A stretch of 64,000 nucleotides of DNA. It comes from Bradyrhizobium sp. NP1 (GTDB lineage Bacteria > Pseudomonadota > Alphaproteobacteria > Rhizobiales > Xanthobacteraceae). Location of the stretch: contig NZ_CP127385.1 of NCBI RefSeq assembly GCF_030378205.1, positions 3,512,001 through 3,576,000 on the forward strand. Direction: 5' to 3'. Positions within the stretch are counted from its first letter, which is position 1; every line of letters starts with the position of its first letter. The translations under genes were made by a program, and so were the position numbers. This document shows, in pieces, positions 9,021 to 18,152 of the stretch. A model generated the notes under the pieces. The model did no database searches, was not told the origin of the DNA, and saw nothing but the letters and a program-made list of their open reading frames with translations.

Positions 9021-9764
9021 ATGGAATGGACCGACGACGGCATCGTGCTGGGGGTGAGGCGGCATGGCGAGAACTCCGCCATCGTCGAGCTCTTGACGCG
9101 CGAGCATGGCCGGCATCTCGGGCTGGTGCGTGGCGGCGCCGGATCGCGGATGCGGCCGCTCTTGCAGCCGGGCAACAATGTACGTGCGGTGTGGCGGGCG
9201 CGGCTCGACGAGCATCTCGGCACCTATGCGATCGAGGGCATGCGGCTGCGTGCGGCGACCTTCCTCGCGTCCTCCCACGCGGTCTACGGCGTCACGCATC
9301 TTGCGGCGCTGACGCGGCTGCTGCCGGAGCGCGATCCGCACCAGGACATCTATGGGATGCTGGAGCGGACGCTGGACGATTTCGACGATGCCGGGGTGGC
9401 CGCCATGCATCTCGTCCGCTTCGAGCTTGCGATGCTCACGGAACTCGGCTTCGGCCTTGACCTCGAAAACTGCGCGGCGAGCGGCGAGACCACCGACCTC
9501 GTCTATGTGTCGCCCAAATCGGGCGGCGCGGTGTCGCGCGCGGCCGGCGAGCCGTGGCGCGACCGGCTGCTGCCGCTGCCGGCGTTCCTGCGCGGCGCCG
9601 GTCACTGGTCGGACCAGGATTTGCAGGACGGTTTCCGTCTGACCGGACTATTCCTGCTGCGCCATGTGCTGGAACCGCGCGGGCAGGGCCATTCCGATGC
9701 GCGCGAAGGCTTCATCAATGCGGTGGTGAAGCGACGGGCACAGATGCTAGCGTCCTCGCGATGA
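9021..9764 (+). CDS. recO: DNA repair protein RecO
   Basis: Mediator that loads RecA at gaps and anneals single strands. The 247-residue protein starts [20 protein letters not shown], the OB-fold beginning typical of alphaproteobacterial RecO, and continues with the helical domain (ARTVDDFDDAG-type region, then a [10 protein letters not shown] zinc-finger-like remnant). Position after era agrees. A repeat now separates it from era, so it may have its own promoter. Confidence 0.93.
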   Translation: MEWTDDGIVLGVRRHGENSAIVELLTREHGRHLGLVRGGAGSRMRPLLQPGNNVRAVWRARLDEHLGTYAIEGMRLRAATFLASSHAVYGVTHLAALTRLLPERDPHQDIYGMLERTLDDFDDAGVAAMHLVRFELAMLTELGFGLDLENCAASGETTDLVYVSPKSGGAVSRAAGEPWRDRLLPLPAFLRGAGHWSDQDLQDGFRLTGLFLLRHVLEPRGQGHSDAREGFINAVVKRRAQMLASSR

Positions 9765-9916
9765 TGGCGCGCGGGTTCCACGGCTGCGCGCATCGCGTTT
9801 GCTCTGCGAATAACTGGTGACAGTTCTGTCGCGCCCACCACTTTAATTTGCGCGATTCAGACGCCTGTGATGCTCTGCAAGTGGGGTAGCACTGACTCTC
9901 TTTTCCTGGGGGCACT

Positions 9917-10192
9917 ATGTTGTTGCGTGCAGTCGGCGCTGTGGTGCTGGCACTGTTGTTGTCGTCTGCTGTTACCTCGATCGCGTTCGCCGGCGGCGGC
10001 GCTCATCATGGCCTGGTGCACCGCGTCTCCTGTTCGGTGGTCCGCTATTACGTCGAGAAATACTCCGCCTCCATGGCCGAGACCTGGGCGCGCAGCCACG
10101 GCGCCACCGAAGCGCAGATCGACGCCGCGCGGCGGTGCCTGCGCGAGCAGCCTTCCGAGACGGCCCAAGCCACCCGGTGGGACATCCGATAG
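9917..10192 (+). CDS. Small secreted protein, unknown
   Basis: Predicted 91 residues with a clear signal peptide (about 1-25, cleavage after AFA). The mature part is short, with two cysteines, a His-rich start GGGAHHGL and a helix ending AQIDAARRCL. It is the size and style of small periplasmic proteins common in Bradyrhizobium. No family recognised; convergent with the next gene. Confidence 0.7.
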   Translation: MLLRAVGAVVLALLLSSAVTSIAFAGGGAHHGLVHRVSCSVVRYYVEKYSASMAETWARSHGATEAQIDAARRCLREQPSETAQATRWDIR

Positions 10193-10245
10193 GACGAGTT
10201 CCATCAGCGGAACCCTTGGGGATCGTCGTCGCGCAGTCTGATGGC

Positions 10246-11232
10246 CTATTCGATGACCTCATCGGCGCGCAGCAGGATCGAGGTCGGCATGGTCACGCCA
10301 AGCAGCGCCGCGGTCTTCAGGTTGACGACAAGCTGGAAGCGCGACGGCCGCTCGACCGGCAGCGTCGCCGGCCGCTCGCCGTCGAGGATCTTGGCGACCA
10401 GGACTCCAGCCTGGAAGAACAGGTCGATCAGGTTGGTGCCATAGGCGAGGAGGCCGCCGACCCGCGCAAATTCCGGGTAGAACGTGATCGCAGGCAGCCG
10501 GCGCTGGATTGCGAGGTCGGCGATCAGTTTCGGATTGGTGCCGAACAGCGGCGACGACAGCACCAGCATGGCGTCCGCCTTCGCATCGACGCCATTGGCG
10601 AAAGCCGGCTCGAAATCGGCTGGCGACCGCACCGGCAAAACCTGCAGCGAGAGCCCGCGCGAGCGGGCTTCTTCCGAGACAGCGTCCGCCTGGTATTTGC
10701 CGGTCGCCGGATCCCAGAGCATCGCGGGACGGGCAAGGCCGGGCACCGCCTCAGAGAGGAGCTGCAGCCACTTCTTCGCAAAGTCGGGGAAGTCGAAGAA
10801 CATGCCGGTGAGATTGCCGCCGGGGCGCGTGATGCTCTGCACCAGCCCAGCCTTGATCGGATCCGATTCAAGGTCGAGCGCCACGATGGGGATTGTCGGC
10901 GTCGCGGCCTTGGCGAGCCGCGTCATGGCGGGACCGACCGCAAACAGGACCTTGACGTCACGTTGCACCAGTTCGCGGACCAGCGGCTCAAACTGATCGG
11001 GATGCGACTCGCCGTTGCGGATCACGGTCGTGATGTTGCGGCCTTCCTCATAGCCCTTCGAGCGAAGCCCTTCCTGGAAGGCCTTGGCCCTGGGGATGCT
11101 GGCGGCGCCGATGCCTTCGTAGACGAAGCCGATCTCGATCGGTTTGGCAGTGCTCTGCGCATGGGCCAGGCTGAGCCGGACGAAGGGCAGGCCGAGGGCC
11201 CCGGCCAGGAAATTGCGACGCCGCACCAGCAT
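10246..11232 (-). CDS. ABC transporter substrate-binding protein (ABC_sub_bind family)
   Basis: Periplasmic receptor of the PF04392 type. The 328-residue protein has an N-terminal signal with paired arginines (MLVRRRNFLAGALGL, cleavage near AHA at 25), followed by two alpha/beta lobes; typical segments are IPIVALDLESDPI and RPGGNLTGMFFDF. Ligand is unknown; members near tryptophan genes bind aromatic compounds. No permease or ATPase lies beside it, so it is an orphan receptor here. Confidence 0.88.
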   Translation of the reverse strand: MLVRRRNFLAGALGLPFVRLSLAHAQSTAKPIEIGFVYEGIGAASIPRAKAFQEGLRSKGYEEGRNITTVIRNGESHPDQFEPLVRELVQRDVKVLFAVGPAMTRLAKAATPTIPIVALDLESDPIKAGLVQSITRPGGNLTGMFFDFPDFAKKWLQLLSEAVPGLARPAMLWDPATGKYQADAVSEEARSRGLSLQVLPVRSPADFEPAFANGVDAKADAMLVLSSPLFGTNPKLIADLAIQRRLPAITFYPEFARVGGLLAYGTNLIDLFFQAGVLVAKILDGERPATLPVERPSRFQLVVNLKTAALLGVTMPTSILLRADEVIE

Positions 11233-11412
11233 ATTGCCGCTCTCGAAGCGTTGGTCGGGTCTTCCTTAGCTTGGAAGAGGGGTTCGGGCTATGCCTCACG
11301 CCCGCGTTTCGCCGCAAAACCCCTGGAAATAGCGGCCTCCCCGGCGGCAAGGCGTGCGAGCGGGCATGATTCGCGCCTTGCCCGATTCACCCCGAAAGTC
11401 TAACCCGGTCGC

Positions 11413-13668
11413 ATGGGAAAAACACTGATTCCGCCTGAACCGGCCGAGGTTCACGAGGTCCCGTTGCGCGAGGCGCTGGAAGAGCGCTATCTCGCCTACG
11501 CGCTGTCGACCATCATGCATCGCGCGCTGCCCGATGCGCGCGACGGCTTGAAGCCGGTGCATCGCCGCATCCTCTACGGCATGCGCCTGCTGCGGCTCGA
11601 CCCGGGCTCCGCCTTCAAGAAATCAGCCAAGATCGTCGGCGACGTGATGGGCTCGTTCCATCCGCATGGCGACCAGGCGATCTACGACGCCATGGTGCGG
11701 CTCGCGCAGGATTTCTCCTCGCGCTATCCGCTGGTCGACGGCCAGGGCAATTTCGGCAATATCGACGGCGACAATCCCGCCGCCTATCGCTACACCGAAG
11801 CGCGGATGACCGATGTCGCGCGGCTGTTGCTCGACGGCATCGACGAGGACGGCGTCGAATTTCGCGCCAATTATGACGGCCAGTCGAAAGAGCCGGTGGT
11901 GCTGCCCGGCGGCTTTCCGAACCTGCTCGCCAACGGCGCACAGGGCATTGCGGTCGGCATGGCGACCTCAATCCCGCCGCACAATGCCGCCGAGCTCTGC
12001 GACGCCGCGCTGCACCTGATCGAGAAGCCGCAGGCGAAGTCGCGCGCGCTCCTGAAATGGGTCAAGGGTCCGGATTTCCCGACCGGCGGCATCGTCGTCG
12101 ATTCCAAGGAAGCGATCGCGGAGGCCTACGCCACCGGGCGCGGCTCGTTCCGCACCCGCGCCCGATGGGAGAAGGAAGAGGGCTCGCGCGGCACCTGGGT
12201 CGTGGTCGTCACCGAGATCCCGTGGCTGGTACAGAAGTCGCGGCTGATCGAGAAGATCGCGGAGCTCCTGAACGACAAGAAGCTGCCGCTGGTCGGCGAC
12301 ATCAGGGATGAGTCCGCCGAGGACGTGCGCGTCGTCATCGAGCCGAAGTCGCGCTCGGTCGATCCGGAACTGATGATGGAATCGCTGTTCCGGCTCACCG
12401 AGCTGGAAACCCGGATCCCGCTGAATCTCAACGTGCTGATCAAGGGCGGCCGCGTGCCGCAGGTGCTGGGGCTCGCCGAAGCCTTGCGCGAATGGCTCGA
12501 CCATCTGCGCGACGTGCTGGTGCGCCGCTCCAACTACCGCAAGACCCAGATCGAGCACCGCCTGGAAGTGCTCGGCGGCTATCTGATCGCCTATCTGAAC
12601 CTCGACAAGGTGATCAAGATCATCCGCACCGAGGACGAGCCGAAGCCGGTCTTGATGAAGACCTTCAAGCTCACGGACATTCAGGCCGATTCCATCCTCA
12701 ACATGCGCCTGCGCAACTTGCGCAAGCTCGAGGAAATGGAGATCCGCACCGAGGACAAGAATCTTCGTGGCGAGCTGAAAGGCATCAAGGCGCTGCTCGG
12801 CTCCGAGGCCGAGCAATGGACCAAGGTCGGCGAGCAGGTCAAGAAGGTCCGCGACATGTTCGGGCCGAAGACGCCGCTCGGCAAGCGCCGCACCACCTTT
12901 GCGGACGCGCCCGAGCATGATCTCGCCGCGATCGAGGAGGCCTTTGTCGAGCGCGAGCCGGTCACGGTCGTGGTTTCCGAAAAGGGCTGGGTGCGCACGC
13001 TCAAGGGTCATGTCGCCGATCTCTCGGGCCTGGCCTTCAAGACCGACGACAAGCTCGATCAGGCGTTTTTCGCCGAAAGCACCTCGAAGCTGTTGCTGTT
13101 TGCCACCAACGGCAAGTTCTATTCCCTCGACGTGGCGAAGCTGCCCGGCGGCCGCGGCCATGGCGAGCCGATCCGCATGTTCGTCGACCTCGACCAGGAT
13201 GCGGCGATCGTGTCGCTGTTCGTCAACAAGGGCGAGCGCAGGTTCCTGATCGCGAGCTCGGAAGGGCAGGGCTTCATCGTCAAGGAAGAGGATTGCGTCG
13301 GCAACACCCGCAAGGGCAAGCAGGTGATGAACGTCACCATGCCGAACGAGGCGACCGCGATCGCCACAGTCGCCGGCGACACGGTCGCGGTCATCGGCAC
13401 CAACCACAAGATGGTGCTGTTCCCGCTCGACCAGGTGCCGGAGATGGCACGCGGCCGCGGCGTGCGCCTGCAGAAATACACCAGCGCCTCGCTGTCGGAC
13501 GTCACGACCTTCGATTCCAAGGAAGGGCTGACCTGGAAGGACTCCGCCGGCCGCGACCAGAGCATGAGCACCAAGGAATTGGCGGACTGGCGCGGCAACC
13601 GCGCCGATGCCGGCCGCCTCGCGCACGGCCTGCCCAAGTCGAACAAGTTCGGCAAGCCGATCGAGTAA
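11413..13668 (+). CDS. parC: DNA topoisomerase IV subunit A
   Basis: Breaks and rejoins DNA for decatenation, together with ParE. The catalytic tyrosine is Tyr127 in [12 protein letters not shown]. The winged-helix segment is [12 protein letters not shown], where Gln88 stands at the position of GyrA Ser83. The C-terminal half has only a short beta-propeller-like region, and 751 residues fits ParC rather than GyrA (usually over 850). Gln at that position is, as far as I recall, normal for alphaproteobacterial ParC. Confidence 0.95.
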   Translation: MGKTLIPPEPAEVHEVPLREALEERYLAYALSTIMHRALPDARDGLKPVHRRILYGMRLLRLDPGSAFKKSAKIVGDVMGSFHPHGDQAIYDAMVRLAQDFSSRYPLVDGQGNFGNIDGDNPAAYRYTEARMTDVARLLLDGIDEDGVEFRANYDGQSKEPVVLPGGFPNLLANGAQGIAVGMATSIPPHNAAELCDAALHLIEKPQAKSRALLKWVKGPDFPTGGIVVDSKEAIAEAYATGRGSFRTRARWEKEEGSRGTWVVVVTEIPWLVQKSRLIEKIAELLNDKKLPLVGDIRDESAEDVRVVIEPKSRSVDPELMMESLFRLTELETRIPLNLNVLIKGGRVPQVLGLAEALREWLDHLRDVLVRRSNYRKTQIEHRLEVLGGYLIAYLNLDKVIKIIRTEDEPKPVLMKTFKLTDIQADSILNMRLRNLRKLEEMEIRTEDKNLRGELKGIKALLGSEAEQWTKVGEQVKKVRDMFGPKTPLGKRRTTFADAPEHDLAAIEEAFVEREPVTVVVSEKGWVRTLKGHVADLSGLAFKTDDKLDQAFFAESTSKLLLFATNGKFYSLDVAKLPGGRGHGEPIRMFVDLDQDAAIVSLFVNKGERRFLIASSEGQGFIVKEEDCVGNTRKGKQVMNVTMPNEATAIATVAGDTVAVIGTNHKMVLFPLDQVPEMARGRGVRLQKYTSASLSDVTTFDSKEGLTWKDSAGRDQSMSTKELADWRGNRADAGRLAHGLPKSNKFGKPIE

Positions 13669-13692
13669 CCGTAAAACGGCTCAGTCCCGGGC

Positions 13693-13723
13693 TGTGATAG
13701 TATTCATCCGCCGTTGCGCTATA
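13693..13723 (+). promoter_or_regulatory. CDF-gene upstream element, copy 1
   Basis: TGTGATAGTATTC (13693-13705), ten variable bases, then GCGCTATA (13716-13723), 36 bases before the first CDF start. The same element with identical spacing precedes the second CDF gene at 14761. GTGATA and CTATAT are 19 bases apart, so it could be a promoter with a long MerR-type spacer or an operator. Confidence 0.6.
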
Positions 13724-13758
13724 TCCCCCGCCAGGGATCGCAGCGGCGGTTGTTTTTC

Positions 13759-14688
13759 ATGGCGCATCACCACCACGATCATTCCCATGATCACGCCGGG
13801 CATGGCCATTCCCATGCACCGGCCGATTTCGGCTCTGCCTTCGCGGTCGGCGCCGCGCTGAACACGGCCTTCGTCGTTGCCGAGCTCGGCTTCGGCTATG
13901 CCGCGAACTCGCTGGCGCTGGTTTCCGACGCCCTGCACAACCTGTCCGACGTGATGGCGCTGCTGCTGGCCTGGGGCGGGGCCTGGCTCGCCCGCAGGCG
14001 GCCGACCGCGACGCACACCTATGGCTATCGGCGGGCCTCGATCCTGGCGGCGCTGGTCAATGCCGGCCTGCTCCTGGTCGCGGTCGGCGGCATCGCGGTC
14101 GAAGCCGTCAACCGCCTGCAGGCGCCGGCCGAGGTGGCGGGCTGGACCGTGCTTTTGGTCGCGGCGCTTGGCATCGTCATCAACGGCGGCACCGCGCTCC
14201 TGTTCATGCGCGGACGGCACGACGACCTCAACATCCGCGGCGCCTATCTGCACATGGCCGCCGACGCCGGCGTGTCGCTCGGCGTCGTGGTCGCCGCCGC
14301 GCTGATCATGCTGACCGGCTGGCAGTGGCTCGATCCCGCCATCAGCCTCGTCATCGCGGCGGCGGTGCTCGTCAGCGGATGGGGGCTGGCGCGCGACAGC
14401 GTCAACCTTGCGCTCGACGCGGTGCCCAAGGAGATCGAGCTCGCTGACGTCCATGCCTATCTGCGCGGGCTCGACGGCGTGCGCGAGGTGCACGATTTGC
14501 ACGTCTGGGCGATGAGCACCAACGAGATCGCCTTGACCGTGCATCTGGTGCGGCCGGGCGGCCACGACGACGCCTTCCTGCACCTGGTCTGCGAGGAGCT
14601 CGCGCTTCGCTTCCGGATCGGCCACGCCACTTTGCAGATCGAGCAGAGCGGGGAGGCCTGCCGGCTTGCCCCGGCCGATCTGGTGTGA
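13759..14688 (+). CDS. Cation diffusion facilitator (CDF) metal exporter, Zn type
   Basis: Proton-driven export of divalent metal from the cytoplasm. The 309-residue protein has a His-rich cytoplasmic N-terminus (MAHHHHDHSHDHAGHGHSH), six membrane helices and a C-terminal cytoplasmic domain. The metal site is HNLSD in helix 2 (ALVSDALHNLSD) and HMAAD in helix 5, the HxxxD/HxxxD pattern of zinc-type CDFs. A longer reading from 13714 would place the upstream element inside the gene, so ATG 13759 is preferred. It is followed by a second, different CDF gene. Confidence 0.92.
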   Translation: MAHHHHDHSHDHAGHGHSHAPADFGSAFAVGAALNTAFVVAELGFGYAANSLALVSDALHNLSDVMALLLAWGGAWLARRRPTATHTYGYRRASILAALVNAGLLLVAVGGIAVEAVNRLQAPAEVAGWTVLLVAALGIVINGGTALLFMRGRHDDLNIRGAYLHMAADAGVSLGVVVAAALIMLTGWQWLDPAISLVIAAAVLVSGWGLARDSVNLALDAVPKEIELADVHAYLRGLDGVREVHDLHVWAMSTNEIALTVHLVRPGGHDDAFLHLVCEELALRFRIGHATLQIEQSGEACRLAPADLV

Positions 14689-14760
14689 GACTGCCTCGTT
14701 TTCCGATCGCCCCGAACGGCCTCGCCGCGGCGCCTGCCGGCCGTCAGCGTCACGGCGAAG

Positions 14761-14791
14761 TGTGATAGTATTCGCTCTCCGGCGCGCTATA
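14761..14791 (+). promoter_or_regulatory. CDF-gene upstream element, copy 2
   Basis: TGTGATAGTATTC (14761-14773), ten bases, GCGCTATA (14784-14791): identical conserved blocks and spacing to 13693-13723. It lies 44 bases before the DmeF-like start. This suggests the two CDF genes are separately transcribed but coregulated. Confidence 0.6.
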
Positions 14792-14834
14792 CGGTCGGGC
14801 GAAACAGGAACCATTGTCGCCAGGAGGCGATCCG

Positions 14835-15824
14835 ATGCACTCCCATTCCATCGACCACTGGACCCACGACCACATCTTCCTGGGCGAGCAGCACGAGCAG
14901 AACGAGCGCCGCACCTGGTTCGTCGTCGCCCTGACGCTGGTCATGATGGTCGGCGAGATCACGGCCGGAACGATCTTCGGCTCGATGGCGCTACTCGCCG
15001 ATGGCTGGCATATGGCGACCCACGCCGCCGCATTGGGCATTGCCGGCATTGCCTACCTGTTCGCGCGCCAGCATGCGCGCAATGCGCGCTTCGCCTTCGG
15101 CACCGGCAAGTTCGGCGACCTTGCCGCGTTTTCCAGCGCCATCATCCTCGGCATCATCGCGGTGCAGATCGCCTATGAAAGCGTGCTGCGGCTGTTCTCT
15201 CCGGTGCCGATCGTCTATGGCGAAGCGATCGCGGTGGCCTGCCTCGGTCTTTGCGTCAATCTCGCCAGCGCCTGGCTTTTGCGTGACAGCCACGACCACC
15301 ACCATCACGGTCACGCCCACGACCACGAGGATGATGACCATGACCATGATCACGGCCACGATCATGATCATCATCATGATCATGCGCATCATCACCATCA
15401 CCGCGACAACAATTTGCGCGCGGCTTACGTCCACGTGATGGCCGATGCCGCCACGTCCGTGTTGGCCATCGCGGCGCTCCTGGTCGCGCGCTACTCGGGA
15501 TGGGCGTGGGCCGACCCCGCGGTCGGCATCGTCGGCTCGATCGTGATCGCGAGCTGGGCATTCGGCCTGATCCGCGATTCCGGCGCGGTGCTGCTCGACG
15601 TCTCCGTCGACCGCAAGCTCGAGGGTATCATCCGCGCGCGACTGGAGACCGCAGGTGACCGGGTCACGGATCTTCACCTCTGGCAGGTCGGTCCCGGCCA
15701 CCGCGCCGCCGTGATCTCGGTGGTCTCCGACCACCCGCTGGCGCCCGCGAACTACAAGGAGCGCCTCCGCGGCCTGCGCGGCCTCAGTCATGTGACCGTC
15801 GAGGTCGAGCTTTGTCCGCACTAG
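14835..15824 (+). CDS. dmeF: CDF metal exporter, DmeF-like (Co/Ni type)
   Basis: The start ATG follows a strong AGGAGG at 14823-14828, which rules out the longer TTG reading from 14814. The 329-residue protein has six helices with a very long His/Asp loop between helices 4 and 5, encoded at about 15287-15405 and almost entirely His, Asp and Gly. Helix 2 carries HMATH where zinc CDFs have HxxxD; helix 5 keeps HVMAD. HxxxH plus a His-rich loop is the DmeF pattern linked to cobalt and nickel. The usual dmeR repressor is not adjacent. The TAG stop lies in the first bases of repeat copy B. Confidence 0.88.
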   Translation: MHSHSIDHWTHDHIFLGEQHEQNERRTWFVVALTLVMMVGEITAGTIFGSMALLADGWHMATHAAALGIAGIAYLFARQHARNARFAFGTGKFGDLAAFSSAIILGIIAVQIAYESVLRLFSPVPIVYGEAIAVACLGLCVNLASAWLLRDSHDHHHHGHAHDHEDDDHDHDHGHDHDHHHDHAHHHHHRDNNLRAAYVHVMADAATSVLAIAALLVARYSGWAWADPAVGIVGSIVIASWAFGLIRDSGAVLLDVSVDRKLEGIIRARLETAGDRVTDLHLWQVGPGHRAAVISVVSDHPLAPANYKERLRGLRGLSHVTVEVELCPH

Positions 15825-15925
15825 TGGTCCGATTCTAACATTCGCATCTCGTCTCGGCAGGCATTTCTGCGAATGTTAGAGTCTCGCGGCCATTTGGAGA
15901 GCGGATGTCAAATCCACTCCACGAG
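15821..15925. repeat. Two-module palindromic repeat, copy B (module 1 truncated)
   Basis: Begins CTAGTGGTCC, whose TAG is the dmeF stop. GATTCTAACATTCGCA (about 15831-15846) pairs with TGCGAATGTTAGAGTC (15868-15883). Only one side of module 1 remains, as GTCAAATCCACTCCACGAG at 15907-15925. Confidence 0.85.
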
Positions 15926-15942
15926 CACGCCTGCTGACAATT

Positions 15943-15977
15943 GCTGCCAGCACCTGAACAGGCGCGGTGCTGGCAGC
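15943..15977 (+). other. Leader hairpin 1 before the MBL-fold gene
   Basis: Perfect 12-bp stem GCTGCCAGCACC / GGTGCTGGCAGC with an 11-base loop (15955-15965). No U-run follows, so it is not a classical terminator. Confidence 0.8.
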
Positions 15978-16032
15978 GATTTGATCGATGCGGCGCGCGC
16001 GCCGTCTGGGCAACATGCATGCCATGAACTAG

Positions 16033-16073
16033 CCTCTCCCGTGTCGGCGGAGTTCGTGCCGACACGGGAGAGG
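16033..16073 (+). promoter_or_regulatory. Leader hairpin 2, sequesters the ribosome-binding site
   Basis: Perfect 15-bp stem: CCTCTCCCGTGTCGG (16033-16047) and its complement at 16059-16073, with an 11-base loop. The only Shine-Dalgarno-like sequence, GGGAGAGG (16066-16073), lies wholly inside the 3' arm, three bases before the ATG at 16077. As RNA this would strongly block initiation unless opened. Confidence 0.8.
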
Positions 16074-16076
16074 CGC

Positions 16077-16892
16077 ATGAACAAGGTGGTCGGTCTGGCC
16101 GCGCTCGCGGCCGTGCTGTGGTCCGTCAATGGCGCGCAGGCGCAAACGGCCGAACGGCTCTATATCCTCAATTGCGGCGAAGGCGTCGCCGGCGACATCT
16201 CGCGCTGGTCGCCCGGCGTCAACGAAGGCAAGTCGATGGACTTCGTCGACAATTGCTACCTCATCAAGCACAAGCAGGACTGGTTCCTGTGGGACACCGG
16301 CATTCCCGACGCAGTCGCGGCGATGCCCAATGGCCTGGCGCCGGCCGATCCAAAGGCGGTGACCTGGAAACGGCCGAAGACGCTGGCCGCGCAGCTTGAC
16401 GCGATCGGTGTCAAGCCTGCCGACATCAAGGCCATGGCCGTCTCGCATACCCATCCCGACCATATCGGCAATGTCGAGATGTTTCCGCAGGCGATGCTCT
16501 ATGTGCAGAAGGCGGAATATGAGTGGCCCGGCGCCGACAACAAGCCGCGCTTCAACCCCGCCCATCCCGTCACCCAGCTCGAAGGCGACCGCGACGTGTT
16601 CGGCGACGGCAGCGTGACCATCCTCGCCACGCCGGGTCATACGCCGGGCCACCAGTCGCTGCTGGTGAAGCTGCCGAACACCGGCGCGCTGGTGCTGTCG
16701 GGTGATGCGGTGCACTTCAAGAGCAATTGGGACAATCGCGGCGTGCCGGCGCTCAACGTCAGCAAGGAGCAGACGCTGGCCTCGATGCAGCGTATCGCGG
16801 ACACGCTGACCAAGGACAAGGCGCAGCTCTGGATCAACCACGACAAGGCGCAGCGCGATGGCTTGAAACTGGCGCCGGAGTTCTACGACTAG
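16077..16892 (+). CDS. Exported metallo-beta-lactamase-fold hydrolase, AHL-lactonase-like
   Basis: The 271-residue protein starts with a signal peptide (MNKVVGLAALAAVLW, cleavage near AQA at 22). The dinuclear metal site is SHTHPDHIGN (His124, His126, Asp128, His129), then PGHTPGHQS, SGDAVHF and a C-terminal INHD histidine. Overall layout and the YLIKHKQDWFLWDTG beginning match the N-acyl-homoserine-lactonase branch of the family, but many relatives act on other esters and lactones, so the substrate is open. Translation is probably controlled by the hairpin that covers its ribosome-binding site. It follows dmeF but is separated by a repeat. Confidence 0.88.
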   Translation: MNKVVGLAALAAVLWSVNGAQAQTAERLYILNCGEGVAGDISRWSPGVNEGKSMDFVDNCYLIKHKQDWFLWDTGIPDAVAAMPNGLAPADPKAVTWKRPKTLAAQLDAIGVKPADIKAMAVSHTHPDHIGNVEMFPQAMLYVQKAEYEWPGADNKPRFNPAHPVTQLEGDRDVFGDGSVTILATPGHTPGHQSLLVKLPNTGALVLSGDAVHFKSNWDNRGVPALNVSKEQTLASMQRIADTLTKDKAQLWINHDKAQRDGLKLAPEFYD

Positions 16893-16910
16893 ATCTCAGG
16901 CACGTCTCTG

Positions 16911-16995
16911 CTCGTCATCGCGAGCGTCAGCGACGCGATCCGGAAGGCTCAGGGAAAATCGGGATTGCCTCGTCGCTTTCGCTCGTCGCAATGAC
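16911..16995. repeat. Intergenic repeat (CGTCATTGCGAGCG type)
   Basis: CTCGTCATCGCGAGCG at 16911 and GCTCGTCGCAATGAC ending at 16995 are imperfect inverted ends, with GCGATCC and GGGATTGC inside. This resembles the TCATTGCGAGCG...GGATTGCTTCGTCGCTTCGCTC elements spread through Bradyrhizobium and Rhodopseudomonas genomes (from memory). Confidence 0.7.
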
Positions 16996-17024
16996 AATCC
17001 GTAGCTGGCAGCAGGGGGACGGCG

Positions 17025-17903
17025 TTGAACGAGTGGATCGGGGTTGCGATCGCGTTGGTCTCGAGCTGCCTTGGCGGCAGTGCGGCGGCGATCACCCGCT
17101 ATCTGACCGGCAATGCCGATCCGGTTGCGCTCGCGATCCTGCGCTGGGGCATCGGCTTTCTCTGCCTGTTGCCGGTCGCATTTCTGTTGCGGGTACGCTG
17201 GCCGCAGCCGCGCGACTGGCCGCCGGTGATGGCGCTCGGCCTGTGCTTCTTCGGCGTGTTCTTCGTGCTCTACAACATCGCGATCAGCTACACGACCGCG
17301 GCGCGCGCGAGCCTTGCGCTGGCGACGCTGCCGCTGCACACCATGGTGGTGGCGGCGCTGCTCGGCGTCGAGCGGCTCACGCTGCGAAAGACGGCAGGCG
17401 TCTGCATCGCCGTGCTCGGCGTTGCGGCTGCGCTGGCGGCCGGGCTTTCATCGGCGCCAAAGAATGCCTGGCGCGGCGAATTGATCATGATGGCGGCCGT
17501 ATTCTGCATGGCGTTCTACAATGTCTTGTCGCGCCCGTTCATGCGCCGCTCGAGCGCGCTCGGCTTTCTCACGGTCGGGATGGGCACCGGCGCGGTCGCA
17601 CTGCTCATCGCGGGCGCTTTCACCGGCAGCTTCGCCGCGATCAAGGACTTTGGCACGCCGCAATGGATCGCCGGGCTTTACCTCGGCATCGGCGGCGGCG
17701 CGGCGGCCTTCATCCTCTGGGTGATGGCTCTGGAGCGGGCGACACCGACACGCGTCGCCAACACCATGACGGTCAATCCGATCGCCGCCGGCCTGCTCGC
17801 GACGCAACTCGTCGGCGAGCCGATCACGCCGAACCTCGTGATCGGGCTGGTCGCCGTCTTCATCGGGATCTGGATCGCGACGAGTGAAGCCAGGAAGGCC
17901 TGA
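17025..17903 (+). CDS. EamA-family (DMT superfamily) transporter
   Basis: Ten predicted membrane helices in two EamA repeats of five; 292 residues. The start is TTG at 17025, preceded by AGCAGGGGG at about 17010-17019, the only good ribosome-binding site. Repeat 1 ends with the LPLHTMVVAALLGVERLTLRK segment and repeat 2 with VNPIAAGLLATQLVGEPIT, both typical. Substrate unknown: metabolite or amino-acid export is the usual guess. An uncommon start codon may keep expression low. Confidence 0.88.
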   Translation: MNEWIGVAIALVSSCLGGSAAAITRYLTGNADPVALAILRWGIGFLCLLPVAFLLRVRWPQPRDWPPVMALGLCFFGVFFVLYNIAISYTTAARASLALATLPLHTMVVAALLGVERLTLRKTAGVCIAVLGVAAALAAGLSSAPKNAWRGELIMMAAVFCMAFYNVLSRPFMRRSSALGFLTVGMGTGAVALLIAGAFTGSFAAIKDFGTPQWIAGLYLGIGGGAAAFILWVMALERATPTRVANTMTVNPIAAGLLATQLVGEPITPNLVIGLVAVFIGIWIATSEARKA

Positions 17904-17922
17904 ACCGCGAGGCCTGATCCGC

Positions 17923-18114
17923 TCAGTTCTTAGGCGCGGATATCGGCGGCGGGCCGAGGCCCTCGGCCTTCTTGGGACGCAGCGTGCCCACGTAGAACGA
18001 CAACAGCCACACCAGGATGAGGCAGATCAGATAGGCCGCATAGGATTGCGGCGGGGTCATCGCCCAGCGCAGCAGGCTTTTGGGCTTCGGGTCAGGCCCG
18101 GTTTCGTTCGCCAT
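17923..18114 (-). CDS. Small single-pass membrane protein, unknown
   Basis: Predicted 63 residues with one hydrophobic helix (about 24-43, SYAAYLICLILVWLLSFYVG), a charged N-terminus and a Pro-rich tail. It is convergent with the EamA gene. Short proteins like this are common in Bradyrhizobium; I do not recognise the family. Confidence 0.65.
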   Translation of the reverse strand: MANETGPDPKPKSLLRWAMTPPQSYAAYLICLILVWLLSFYVGTLRPKKAEGLGPPPISAPKN

Positions 18115-18152
18115 GGCCTGTTCTGCGCCAAACCACAGGCGAAGGGAAGGGG

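Noticed and set aside
11968..13626. A 552-codon open frame antisense to parC
   Set aside because: The plus strand encodes full-length ParC with its active-site tyrosine.
15287..15405. CAC/GAC-rich tract that could look like a repeat array
   Set aside because: It is the in-frame His/Asp loop of dmeF, not a CRISPR or satellite; there are no constant spacers.
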